Positions 11,018-20,834 of a stretch of 64,000 bases of DNA are shown in pieces. Position 1 is the stretch's first letter, and every line of letters starts with the position of its first letter. Source of the stretch: Cepaea nemoralis (taxonomy: Eukaryota > Mollusca > Gastropoda > Stylommatophora > Helicidae). The DNA is taken from contig JACEFZ010018167.1 in NCBI GenBank assembly GCA_014155875.1, forward strand, positions 65,001 through 129,000. Direction: 5' to 3'. The translations under genes were made by a program, and so were the position numbers. The notes below the pieces were generated by a model. It made no database searches and was not told the origin of the DNA. It saw nothing but the letters and a program-made list of their open reading frames with translations.

Positions 11018-11818
11018 CAATCAATCATGTGCCATGCCGGAAAGCGTGGGCGGTCATGACTCGCCATTTCACTCGATCATCAGTGTCGTGGATCAGCTCA
11101 GTGTTCCTGTCTCTTCCATGCCATGTGGCCAAGCCATCCAGGTATTTTCCTCTCGGTCTTCCTCTTGGTCTGTTCCCCTCGATCTTGCCAGTTGTCACTA
11201 AGTTCTCCAATCCATTTCTTCTCATAACATGTCCGAAAAATTTTGACTGTCTACGTCTAATTTCTCTAATCAGTTTACGATGTTCATTTGTCTCCTGTAG
11301 TACTTGGTCATTGGTTTTTCTGTCTGTCCATGGTATTCTTTGCATTTTCCTCAGAAACCACATTTCTGCAGCCATCAGATGCTTTTCAGCTTGACTGCTC
11401 ATTGTCCAAGTTTCACATCCATACAAAAGAACAGGCTCTATGTATCCCCTCAACACTCTTTTTCTCGTTTCAATTGACATCTTTTTATTGGTCAGAATGT
11501 TTTTCATCTTGCTAAAGGCTACTTTCGCCATGGCGATTCTTGTTTAATCTCTTCAAGGCATCTCCCATCAGATGTTATAACTGTTCCAAGATAATTGTAC
11601 CGATTCACTTGTTGAAGAATATTTCCATTTACTTGTATATTACATTGTGGCACTTCTTCCTTCCTACTGACGACCATAACCTGAGTCTTTTTACAATTTA
11701 ATTCTAACCCCAGTTGCTCACTGTGTACAACAACCGCATCTACTAATTGTTGCAGGTCCTGCGCATTGTCTGCAATTAATACTGTATCATCTGCATATCT
11801 AATGTTATTCTATCTAAT
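11018..11818 (-). mobile_element. Family A copy A2: 5'-truncated LINE inserted in A1
   Basis: About 800 bases flanked by CTTATTCTATT. On the minus strand it begins about 15 bases before an intact YADD box, continues through the RT thumb, and has a 168-codon open frame (11531-11025) with YGCETWTMSSQAEKHL, GHVMRRNGLENL and RPRGRPRGKYLDGL. It ends in HGT, a TGA stop and the short tail TGATTGATTG. This is a classic 5'-truncated LINE insertion, here into a copy of its own family. Confidence 0.85.
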
Positions 11819-11829
11819 CTTATTCTATT
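11819..11829. repeat. Target-site duplication, copy 2 (CTTATTCTATT)
   Basis: Matches 11007-11017 exactly; it lies at the truncated 5' border of A2. Confidence 0.8.
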
Positions 11830-12485
11830 GCCCATTCTAAAAGTCTGTATCCTCTTTCGTTTCCCTCTCACAAACCATGGTTGCCGACACTGCTTCTATC
11901 GCCTCGATTTCCTACTTTTTCGTTGAAATCACCCATTATGATATTTGTTTCTGATTTTTTACAGTTCTTCAAAGCAGACTCCATGTCATTACAAAATTCC
12001 GCTATATGTTCTTCACTGCATTCGCTTGTTGGAACATATATCTGAATTGTATTTATTTTAAAAGTCTTCCGTTTAATTTTGCTACTAGAACACTGTCTGA
12101 CACGGTCCAATATCTTTAACAGAATTTGAATGTTGCCGATCCATTATAATGGTTACTCCTCTTTGCCGTTATTCTCCCCCTGAATAAATAATCTTACAAT
12201 CGTCTCCTGTCTTGATCCCTGCCCCTTTACACCTCGCTTCGCACATTCCTAAAAGAGTAATCTTCTCTCTTTCCATTTCTTGTTTGATATTTTCTAATTT
12301 CCATCTGCAATCATTGTTCTGACATTCCAAGTTCTTACTTTCAATGATAGCAATCGTTTGCACCTAGTAGCCTGCTGACGGTCTGGAGTCACCTGGTGCG
12401 CATTACTATCCTTACTGGGAGAGGCAGCTCGTATGGAGCACCCATTTAAGCCGTTTCTCTGATTTTCGATGAGATCGCACAACAT
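11830..12485 (-). pseudogene. Family A copy A1: endonuclease N-terminal half
   Basis: Minus-strand pieces show the start of an AP-like endonuclease: LKVRTWNVRTM, then a CEAR segment, then IQIYVPTSECSEEHI and IIMGDFNEKVG with the catalytic Asp and Asn kept. At least two frame changes separate them. Reading stops at the A2 insertion near NERGYRLLEWA and resumes below 11006. Confidence 0.75.
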
Positions 12486-12893
12486 AATTTTCTTGGCATC
12501 TGTACAGAAGGTAGTTAGCCAATGCTTTCCTTCTTAGCTGTGACCATACTGGTCAATGACCGCAGCCATTGTCTCCTTAAACAGAGATCTTCTGCCTACC
12601 GTCGTGAAGCTGGAGACCATAACCTATAACTATCTATCGGCTGCTCTTCAGCTTCATCCAAGACCTGCACCTATGGCTTCACGTAACCCTGATCGGGAGG
12701 CTAAACGGGTACTCCGTCTTGCCCAATCTAGCCCCCTAGGCTAGCGGAGGGAAGAAGGCACCTTACTTCTCTTTTGATAGGGGATACCCCTACCCCGCCA
12801 CCCCACCAGATGAACCATAGACCCTCAATTCACTCCAACCCCACCCAACCCGCCCAACTCCTATATCAGTAGCTATTCTCGTGCAGCTCTGTC
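12486..12893 (-). other. Leader (5' UTR) of family A copy A1
   Basis: GC-richer, C-rich DNA immediately upstream of the A1 endonuclease on the minus strand. It resembles a LINE 5' UTR by position and composition. No protein domain is seen. The outer border near 12893 is only a compositional estimate. Confidence 0.4.
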
Positions 12894-13515
12894 CTTGACA
12901 TTCCCACATTATTCATTTCTGTTTATACTTCTCTTCCCCGTGAGTTTTTACGTCTCATGATTGGTTGGGTTTTGTGGCTAAAGTTTGTCTACGGGATGCG
13001 GAAGGCAGCTTGCAAGCCCAACCCTCTTTCACTGCCTGATACGGCATGTATGGCAGGCTATAGTAAGACACTATTCTGTGTTTCCCTTTAAGTTTCCGGT
13101 AACACACGGAGAGTATTCTCCTTTGTCCCCTCTTACGAGATGTGTGGTAGATTGCAGTGTTAATATTCTTGGATTCCTTTTATAGTCCCACTAACTCACG
13201 GGGACGATGCACTAATATAAAGAGAATCTAGACACAGACGCCATAAATACAATATACTGCACGATTCTTTCCTGGCACCTGACTAAATGCAGCGAAATAT
13301 GACAGGCAAGAAACCGTGCATTATTTTATTTAAACAACATAAACTAAACAAAGTAATGCAGCTTTACAGAACACAATTACGGAAAACACAGGACGCTGCG
13401 GTGATTAGCCTTTATCAGCAAACACATACATACACAACACAACACAACATATAAACACGAAGAAGACACTCCAGTGACTACATTAAGGCATAAGAACGGG
13501 ATGTCTCAAAAAGAT
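12894..13515. other. Unassigned spacer
   Basis: I see no coding domain, tRNA or clear element border. A short CA-rich run (ACACAACACAACACAAC, near 13433-13449) is the only notable motif. Confidence 0.4.
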
Positions 13516-14596
13516 TCAGCTAATGAAACTAGAGTGTATACAGAATGAAGCCATGAGGGTGATTCTGGGATGTACAAGGGACACCCCAATAGTGTGTATG
13601 CAATACATCCGGGCGCTACCGACCATTGCAGACAGACACAAGATGTTGCCTGCAAAGGCATACCTCAAGGTAGCTGCGGACAAGGAACACCTCCTGCATG
13701 ATTCTCCGGATGTAGTCAAGGGTCACAGGTTGCTAATGGAAAGATCATGGAAGGCTCAGGCAGAAGATAACACTACAGAGAAGTGTGCATACTTGAGAAG
13801 ATAGGCAGAGGCAAGGAGTGGGTCAGAGTTCGAATAGAAACTCTGACTTGTGTGGGGTTATAATCACATTGGACCATGAGTGTAGGGTGTGGCCAGGAGG
13901 CGCTACGGAAGCTGAATTTCAGCAATTAATTCATGAGTACTTTGGTCCTGGCGATGTGATTATCTATACCGATGTCTCTGTGTTAAGAGGCAAAAAAGTG
14001 CCCAGGGATTCATAGTAGAAGAAAGTAGTAGAGGTCTAGTCAAGGTGAGTTTGGCACCACATCCTCAAGTCTGAGAATGGAGGCGTGGGGGTTACTGCAG
14101 CTTTCCGCGGGTTGGAGAACAAACTGTATACGCATGTTGTGATTGTAACTGATTCACAAAGCATGCTAGCAAAGGTGACGACTGGCATGCTTCGTGGAAA
14201 GTGGCATACATCGATTCAGAAGTCCCGGGTTGTGAGCATTCGTTGATCATTTTCTCCAGGTCACTCTTAGGTGGTTGGAAATGAATAGGCCGACAGATTA
14301 GCTTGTGCTGCATCATTGAGGTGTTATTTGATGGATCATAAAGCAGGTGTAGTGAAGGCTCTCTGGGAGAGTGTAATTAATGCAGAAGAACAGATAGGCT
14401 ATCATGGTCTAGAGAGAATGCAGCGGCAAGGAGTGGTTAGAGGATCTGGTCGACAGTCGTCACTCAGAGGTAAAGCAAGACGGACACATAATCAGATTAC
14501 AGTGTGCACCATTATTATTGGAACTCTACGCTGGCTGTTGAAGATTAAGACTGAGCGCTTATGGGAATGTCCCCAGTGCAGTGATGTGGGTTCTTG
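13516..14596 (+). pseudogene. I-like LINE fragment (RT thumb and RNase H), degenerate
   Basis: Plus-strand reading gives QNEAMRVILGCTRDTP, the same RT-thumb segment as in the copy at 4.7 kb, followed by MERSWKAQAED. An RNase H core follows near 13960 (VIIYTDVS), and a later RNase H motif near 14258-14310 (PGHS, GNE, ADRLA) is interrupted by stops. It is a 5'-truncated, decayed relative of the minus-strand I-like element. The 3' border near 14596 is approximate. Confidence 0.7.
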
Positions 14597-14615
14597 ACGC
14601 CACACAACTCAATTC

Positions 14616-14833
14616 AACGGGATGAGAAGAATTAAATAAAATGAAAACAAAAGAGAACAATGAAGAGAAAATGAAAAATTGAAATGAGAAAATGTGCTAC
14701 ATATCTCAGAACCCCAGGCTATGATACTGTGATGGGATTCTGAAACAAAAAGCACATTTTTTTTTCAATTTTAAATTTTTCTGTCTTCACTATTCTCATT
14801 TTCCCCCCACCGTTTCATTCTTCTCATCCCGTT
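14616..14833. repeat. 218-bp imperfect inverted repeat (foldback or MITE-like)
   Basis: The outer 17 bases AACGGGATGAGAAGAAT (14616-14632) are perfectly inverted at 14817-14833. Homology continues inward with gaps over roughly 80 bases per arm, ending at AAAATGTGCT and its complement, and leaves a loop of about 50 bases. No convincing target-site duplication was found next to the tips. It could be a MITE-like or foldback element, or an inverted duplication. Confidence 0.75.
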
Positions 14834-14914
14834 CTTATGACTTAATTTAGTTACCGTGGTGTTTTATGATGAAGGCTTGTCGCCGCAATGTCCTGTGTTT
14901 TCCGTAACTGTGTT

Positions 14915-15825
14915 ACATAAAGTGTCGGACAGAGTTCTACTAGTTAAATTAAGTGGCAGACCTATTAGCATAAATATTATTCAAGTATATGCCCCAACAG
15001 GAGAATCCAGTGAAGATAGTGTAGAGGAATTTTATAATGATATAGAGTCTGACTTAAAGAAATGTAAAAATTCAGAAATAAACATCATAATAGAAGACTT
15101 CAATGCAAAAGTAGGAAATCAAGGGGATATATACACAGTAGGAAATTATGGTTTAAGAGAGAGAAATGAAAGAGGATACAGACTCGTATAGTGGGCAAAA
15201 CAACAGGAAATGATTGTAGGAAACACCTGGTTTAAGCAACACCCTAGAAGATTATGGACATGGAGGAGTCCTGATAGCAGGATTAGAAACCAGATTGACT
15301 ACATTCTCATTAGCAGAAGATTTAGAAACGCATTAACACTAGCAAAAACAGTTCCCAGTGCTGATTGTTATAGTGACCACAGATTACTCGCAGGAACATT
15401 GAGGATAAAGTTGAAGAAAGTCAAGTATATAACAGGAAACACTAAATATGATTTGTGTACATTGAGTAATGACAAGGAAATACAAAACAAATTCAACACA
15501 GAAGTACAGAACAGATTTGATATAATGTCTGATCTAGAGATCCTATTCCAGGATGTGGAATGATCAATGGGAAACGTTGACGAATTCAATCAGTTTGGCT
15601 GCAGAAACAACTATTCCAAAATTAAAGAAGGTGGGCCGTAATAAATGGATGACTGAAGAAATTTTACACCTAATGGAAACAAGAAGACTCAAGAAAAATA
15701 ATTCTGCCAAATATGAAGAAATTCACAGACAAATCAGAGTATTATGTAAGGAGGCAAAAGAAGCATGGCTTGAGGAAAAGTGCTTAGAAATTGAAAATCA
15801 ACACAACAGACAAAATACTAAATGA
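14915..15825 (+). pseudogene. Family A copy A3: endonuclease and linker
   Basis: Visible motifs: VYAPTGESSEDS, IIIEDFNAKVG (the usual Gly before the catalytic Asp is Glu), RNQIDYILISRRF, and SADCYSDHRLLAG with the terminal Asp-His. The frame is the same on both sides of a TAG at 15189. A one-base shift near 15555 leads into the linker with KKVGRNKWMTEEILHL and CKEAKEAWLEEK. The first endonuclease motifs (WNVRT, QET) are missing because the copy is truncated. Confidence 0.8.
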
Positions 15826-16021
15826 GTGCACAAGAGAATTCAGGAACTTACTAATAAAAGAACAAGTATATCAACAGGCTGTCTAAAAACTAAATATGGC
15901 AAAATCATAATAGAAAAAGATCAGATTCTACATGTAGTGGACAGATTATGTGAAACACCTTCATGATGATAACAGAGAGGAACAGTATGATATTAGATTT
16001 AATCATGAAGGCCGCCAATTT

Positions 16022-16036
16022 TGGAAATGGAGGTTC
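16022..16036. repeat. Target-site duplication, left copy (TGGAAATGGAGGTTC)
   Basis: Fifteen bases repeated exactly at 16188-16202. The sequence is part of the family A RT coding region, which resumes correctly after the second copy. Confidence 0.9.
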
Positions 16037-16187
16037 TTCTTCTTCTTCCTCTTCTTCTGCGTTCATCCGGAGTTTTTTTTTCCGGATGTGATTGCGTTGT
16101 GCCTGTTTACAGCAGAGCTGCGTTTTTGCGCCGTTAGGCCGACACATCCGACTTCTGCGGGCATTTGTTGACCGGGTTAACCTCCCC
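16037..16187 (-). mobile_element. SINE-like element, 151 bp, with 3' hairpin and GAA tail
   Basis: On the minus strand the insert starts AGGGGAGGTTAACCCGG and ends in a GAA-rich tail. Just before the tail is a perfect 8-bp hairpin (CATCCGGA at 16064-16071, TCCGGATG at 16081-16088, T/A-rich loop) and then GAACGCAGAAGAAG. The 15-bp target-site duplication shows LINE-type insertion. The end GAACGC-A-GAAGAAG closely matches the 3' end of the GAA-tailed LINE at 23.43 kb (GAACGC-T-GAAGAAG), which suggests the SINE borrows that machinery. I do not recognise a tRNA- or 5S-derived head. Confidence 0.75.
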
Positions 16188-16202
16188 TGGAAATGGAGGT
16201 TC
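16188..16202. repeat. Target-site duplication, right copy (TGGAAATGGAGGTTC)
   Basis: Exact match to 16022-16036. Confidence 0.9.
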
Positions 16203-17679
16203 GAAATGTTCTTAAGCATATGAAAGCTGGCAAGGCCTCCTGTGCAGATAACATCACAACAGAAATGATTAAAGCTTTAGAAGAATTTGGACTAGAGCAA
16301 GTCACCAGACTGCTGAACACATTATATGATACTGGAGATATACCTTCTGAATTATGTAACTCTGTATTTATTGCAATCTCAAAGAAATCAGGAACCTTGA
16401 AATGTGATCAACATAGAACAATTAGTATAATGGGTCACATCACAAAGATTTTGCTACGAAATATCATGCAAAGAGTTAGGAAGAAATTACAACCTGAAAT
16501 AGGGGAGGAACAATGTGGGTTTGTAGAAGAAAAGGGTACAGTAAATGCTGTGTATATGCTGCGATCAGTTATTGAACGAGCTATAGAAGTAAACAAGGAT
16601 ATACATCTTTGCTTTATTGACTATACAAAGGCTTTTGATAGAATTAGACATGTCAACATGGTGGATATTCTTGCAGATCTACAAATTGATGGGAAAGACA
16701 TTAGACATATAAAAAACGTATATTGGAAACAACAAGCTGCAATAAGAATTGATAATGAAGTGGGACAATATCAGCCTATTAAGAGATGTGTTAGGCCGGG
16801 ATGTGTAATGTCTCCAGATCTTTTTTTCCCTATACAGTGAAAATATTTCAGAAATGTAGAGGATATAAATGGAATCAGAAATGGAGGACGAAACATCAAT
16901 AACATTATATATGCAGATGAAACAGTATTGATTGCAGACAATGCGCAGGATCTGCAACAATTAGTGGATGCGGTTGTTGTACACAGTGGGCAACTGGGGT
17001 TAGAATTAAATTGTAAGAAGACACAGGTTATGGTCGTCACTAGGAAGAACGAAGTGCCACAATGTAATATAGTCAATGGAAATATTCTTCAACAAGTGAA
17101 TCGGTACAATTATCTCGGAACAGTCATAACATCTGATGGGCGATGCCTTGAAGAGATTGGAACAAGAATCGCCATGGCGAAAGTAGCCTTTACAAGATGA
17201 AAAACATTTTGACCAATGAAAAGATGTCAGTTGAAACGAGAAAAAGAGTGTTGAGGGGATACATAGAGCCTTTTCTTTTGTATGGATGTGAAACTTGGAC
17301 AATGAGCAGTCAAGCTGAAAAACATCTGATGGCTGCAGAAATGTGGTTTCTCAGGAAAATGCAAAGTATACCATGGACAGACAGAAAGACCAATAACCAA
17401 GTACTACAGGAGACAAATGAAAATCGTAGACTGATTAGAGAAATTAGAGGAAGACAGTCAAAATTTTTTTGACATGTAATGAGAAGAAATGGATTGGAGA
17501 AATTAGTGACAACTGGCAAGATCGAAGGGAACAGACCAAGAGGAAGACCGAGAGGAAAATACCTGGATGGTTTGGCCACATGGCATGGACGAGACAGGAA
17601 CACTAAGCTGATCCACGATTCTGGTGATCGAGTGAAATGGCGAGTCATGACCGCCCACGCTTTCAGGCATGGCACATGA
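16203..17679 (+). pseudogene. Family A copy A3: reverse transcriptase
   Basis: The RT opens with EVRNVLKHMKAGKAS, then DQHRTISIMGHITKI, EEQCGFVEEKGTVNAV, motif A CFIDYTKAFDRIRH (aspartate kept), and CVMSPDLF. After a shift the active-site box reads Y-A-D-E at 16910-16921, so the second catalytic Asp has become Glu. The thumb follows (LGTVITSDGRCLEE, YGCETWTMSSQAEK), then the basic C-terminus RPRGRPRGKYLDG and HGRDRNTKLIHDSGD. Frameshifts near 16.83 and 17.2 kb and a stop near 17470 make it inactive. Confidence 0.85.
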
Positions 17680-17694
17680 TTGATTGATTGTTAT

Positions 17695-18050
17695 ATAAAG
17701 CTGCATTAATTTGTGTTATTTTATATTGTTTACATTACCACAGCTTTACCGCAGTTCCACTAAATTTATTATTTTATTTACGGCGTCTGTGTTTAAATTC
17801 ACTAAGGGAATACATTGTTTTCAATATTAGAAATCATAAATACCAACATCTGTTTGACCATACCTTTTTCAGCTGATGTAAAACTTAAGAGGAGCACGAC
17901 AAGTACAAAGTGGTAATCCATAGTTGAGCTTGTGTTCGCACCTGGTCAACACAAATATTTTACAATAACACAACAGTAGACACTTTACACACGTCACAAA
18001 TATGTCTCAGCAATTGTTTGTTCATGACATTAGACATGATGTTTTGGCAC
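17695..18050. other. Unassigned AT-rich spacer
   Basis: The stretch lies between the tail of copy A3 and a TTC array. No domain, RNA gene or repeat was recognised. Confidence 0.4.
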
Positions 18051-18154
18051 TTCTTTTTCTTCTTCTTCTTCTTCTTCTTCTTCTTCTTCTTCTTCTTCTT
18101 CTTCTTCTTCTTCTTCTTCTTCTTCTTCTTCTTCTTCTTCTTCTTCTTCTTCTT
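18051..18154. repeat. (TTC)n array, about 104 bp
   Basis: Nearly pure TTC (GAA on the other strand). It encodes spurious poly-Phe, poly-Leu or poly-Ser frames. It probably grew from the GAA tail of a minus-strand retroposon next to it. Confidence 0.9.
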
Positions 18155-18235
18155 TGTCAGCGACTTGTTCGCTACAGAGTTCTCAGGACTCCCCTACTTT
18201 TGCACCGCACGAAATAACAACTCGTGACATTTGCA
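18151..18235 (-). mobile_element. Candidate GAA-tailed retroposon 3' end with hairpin
   Basis: On the minus strand, unique sequence leads into a 5-bp hairpin (AGCGA at 18159-18163, TCGCT at 18169-18173, 5-base loop), then GACAAAG and the GAA array. This hairpin-plus-GAA layout matches the SINE at 16.1 kb, but the sequences are not alike otherwise. The 5' border and target-site duplication are not resolved. Confidence 0.4.
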
Positions 18236-18757
18236 AAAGGAATGCAATTTATTTAGAGCTGACAATTTAATGGCTCTGCGAGCGGTATGCTTCATGATCA
18301 TTATACAACATGAATGCAATGAAGTGGTGAGAAATGATGCTAGTAATCACAATCTAAATTTACAGCCTAATATTTGCCTATTGCCTAGAAACTATAGCAT
18401 TTGTCAAGAACACGTCTACTCTCTACCGTCTCCAGTCGGGTCTGTTCACACGCTACACATTGCGTGGACAAGCACGGACGCTGACCCCTCCGTGCAGTAG
18501 CTAGTCCTGCGTGCATGGAGTCCCAAGCACGCTGGCTTGTGAGCTAGAGTAACCGGGCACTTCACGGTTACTCGTAAGGCCAAGCTTCCCAATGGCTTGG
18601 GGAAAGCCCTCGCTCACTTGTACGCATTGGCCCCTTGTCTGACACAAATGTGTCTCCTTGTGAGGCTATTTATAGTGCTGGTGTCTCTCCTGTCTGGTGT
18701 CTCCCTACTAGACTTGTATTAACTCTTATCAACTCTCTAAAGCCTTATTGGAGATCC
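18236..18757. other. Unassigned spacer with two small hairpins
   Basis: No coding domain was recognised. Two adjacent perfect hairpins are present: GTAACCG/CGGTTAC (18549-18555 with 18565-18571) and CCAAGC/GCTTGG (18580-18585 with 18595-18600). The region around them is GC-richer than its surroundings. It does not fold as an obvious tRNA by eye. Confidence 0.35.
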
Positions 18758-18815
18758 TGTCATTCTTCTTCTTCTTCTTCTTCTTCTTCTTCTTCTTCTT
18801 CTTCTTCTCCTTCTT
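18758..18815. repeat. (TTC)n array, second
   Basis: About 58 bases of TTC with a few interruptions at the right end. It may be another GAA retroposon tail; no hairpin like the others was seen beside it. Confidence 0.85.
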
Positions 18816-19560
18816 CTCTTCGTTTTCTTATTGATCCAGTAATGTCAACTTAGCAAGTCATGGTTTTAGATGCACGTAGCATTCTTTGAGAACTAATTGA
18901 GACTTCCACAGAGCTTTTTGTTGGTGTTTGTCAGTGCGACAATATTCATATTGAAATGTACAATGCATACTTCAGCTGAATGATATTTACAGCAGTGAAT
19001 ATTTACCGAGTGACATCGTCCGTCCGTCCATTTTCCGAAAAAAAAAGAAACTTTCCACCGAGTCAACCAGCCTCTGTGTCATTGGTTATTGTCCAGGTGG
19101 TTCATATTGCGGTATGAGTTGTTGACTTGTTTTTTGCGCGTGAAAATGACGTATGCCACCCTGTCAGGTTTTCTCCATTCCGTTGTCTTCCATTCCTGCT
19201 CTCGCCGCCAGCATCCTCTTTCTCCGTTCCATTGTCCTCCAGTCCTTCCTTCGCCGCCGCCATCTTCGATGCTTGTTCCATTGCCACTGGTCGTGCCTGC
19301 CCCTGCATTGATTTATTTATTTTCCTATTTGTTGGTTCTTTATTTATGTTACTGTTTGATTAATTTGCTGATTATCGTATGCGCATATACATATATCCAT
19401 ATATAGATTTGTTTTTATTTGTTTGTTTATTAAACTATTAATATTAATATATAATAATAATATTAATATTACTATTGTTTTCTGTTTTATATACATATAT
19501 AATTTTTTTTTAAATCTATATATGCCTATATACATATGTGCACATTTGTCAACTATCTAG
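18816..19560. other. Unassigned spacer, AT-rich at the right
   Basis: No gene was recognised. The 19360-19545 part is very AT-rich with alternating ATTAATATTA words that are self-complementary. Confidence 0.4.
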
Positions 19561-19743
19561 TCTATCCATTTTTATATTCCTATCTCTTCTGTTATCCATT
19601 GTTGTTAGTGTGGTATTTCTTTACCTAGTGTGTCTCCGGTAACTCTTAATTGTGTTTTGTTATTTTGTTATTTTCTTGGCTATCTCCCTCCCTGTTTTCA
19701 TTTTTTGTTTACATGTCTTTTTTTGTTCTTGCTTTTGTAGTTC

Positions 19744-19935
19744 CTAGTCTCCTTCTGTTTGCAGGCATTCTTTCATGGTCATCATTCTATCTCTTGTTTG
19801 GAAATATTCTATTAGCTCCTTACGTTCCTGGTGGTATATTTTGCACGATATTAAGTAATGTTCTATAGTGCTATCTACCATGCATTCTACGCAGGCTGTG
19901 CTATTTATTTTATCTTTCCAATACCCGAGTCTCAT
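19744..19935 (-). pseudogene. I/Nimb-like LINE: C-terminal segment after RNase H
   Basis: A 63-codon frame with LGYWKDK, CVECMVDSTIEHYLISC (Cys/His-rich, C-x2-C...H-x4-C) and YHQER. Such Cys-His segments commonly follow RNase H in I-group ORF2. The 3' UTR continues below to roughly 19560, where the border was not resolved. Confidence 0.65.
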
Positions 19936-20834
19936 TCTCCAGTTTCTTATATGTTGGTATTTTCATATTGTTTTTAACTTGGCTTTTCATACTGGGCTCA
20001 TTTAAGTTGAGATATACATGTCTTCCTCTGTCACTATGTCTCCATTGTTGTTTCCAGTTTTTGATAATGTGTTGTTTAATGATACTTTTTGCTTCCGTTA
20101 CGCTTTGCCCATTATTTACTGCATTTTGGCTGGTTTTGTCGTGTTTTGCAGCTATGTCTGCCGTCTCATTGCCGGCTATGCCTCTATGAGCCGGTATCCA
20201 TACTATTGTCACTTGGCAACCCATGTAATTTAGATTTGTTATTGCCGATAATATTTCTTTCTTTAGATCTGGTCTGTCTCCTTTATTACAGCTACCGAGT
20301 GCCTGTACTGCAGATAGTGAATCCCTTAGTATAGTTAGTTTTATTGGGGGTTTTTCTGTCGCTATTTCCAGTCCTTTCATAATTCCTACCAGCTCTGCCG
20401 TGTAGACCGATGTGTTGTCCGTCACTTTGAAGTTCTTTTTGAGTTTGTAGGAAGGTACTGATACCCCTGCCCCTACTTCCCCCTTGCCATTCTTTGATCC
20501 ATCTGTGTAAATAACTAGGTTGTCCTCGCTTATTTGCCTTATGTATTCTTCCGCGAAGTTTTTTGCTTCCATGTCCTCTGTTGCTTTACCTATTTGGCTA
20601 GCTAGGGTAGTATCTGTGATTGGCAGGTTCAATTCCCATCGGGGTACTTTTGGTCTGTGGACTTTTGTTTGTTTAAGTGTCGCTATTAGCTCCTCTTCCG
20701 CGTTTATCTCCTGTGCTGCTTTCCACCCTGCTGGTGTTTGAATTTTTATTATGGGTATTCCTCCCCATTTACTCTTGGTTTCCTCAAATACACTGAATGC
20801 TGGGTGCCTCTCATCCTGTGCCGCCTTCACCCAG
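19910..20834 (-). pseudogene. I/Nimb-like LINE: RNase H domain
   Basis: The RNase H core is visible with all carboxylates: VIYTDGSKNG (Asp), YTAELVGIMKGLE (Glu), LRDSLSAVQAL (Asp), IPAHRGIAGNETADIAAK (His and final Asp). This domain removes RNA from the RNA-DNA hybrid. A frameshift near 19920 leads into the last segment. Confidence 0.85.

Larger units (their letters stand above)
9350..12893 (-). mobile_element. RTE-like LINE, family A, copy A1 (old, interrupted)
   Basis: Read from 12893 down to 9350: a GC-rich leader, an endonuclease N-terminal half (12485-11830), a nested younger copy of the same family (11018-11818), the rest of the endonuclease and linker (11006 to about 10411), then RT (about 10200 to 9350). 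Many stops and frameshifts are present. The RT runs to the strand region after the YADD box and then switches to I-like sequence. The family is called RTE-like because other copies end in a short tandem tetranucleotide directly after the ORF; this is inference. Confidence 0.75.
14915..17694 (+). mobile_element. RTE-like LINE, family A, copy A3 (5'-truncated, carries a SINE)
   Basis: This is the most readable family A copy. It starts inside the endonuclease (SDRVLLVKLSGRPI) and runs through the linker and RT to HGT, a TGA stop and a TGATTGATTGATTG tail at about 17677-17690. A 151-bp SINE-like element sits at the start of the RT. Lesions: an in-frame TAG at 15189-15191, a frameshift near 15555, several stops near 15.83-16.02 kb, frameshifts near 16.83 and 17.2 kb, and a stop near 17470. 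Confidence 0.85.

Noticed and set aside
18002..18227. Poly-Leu and poly-Phe frames
   Set aside because: They are translations of the TTC microsatellite.
18549..18600. tRNA gene
   Set aside because: The paired stems do not have tRNA spacing and no A or B box was found.
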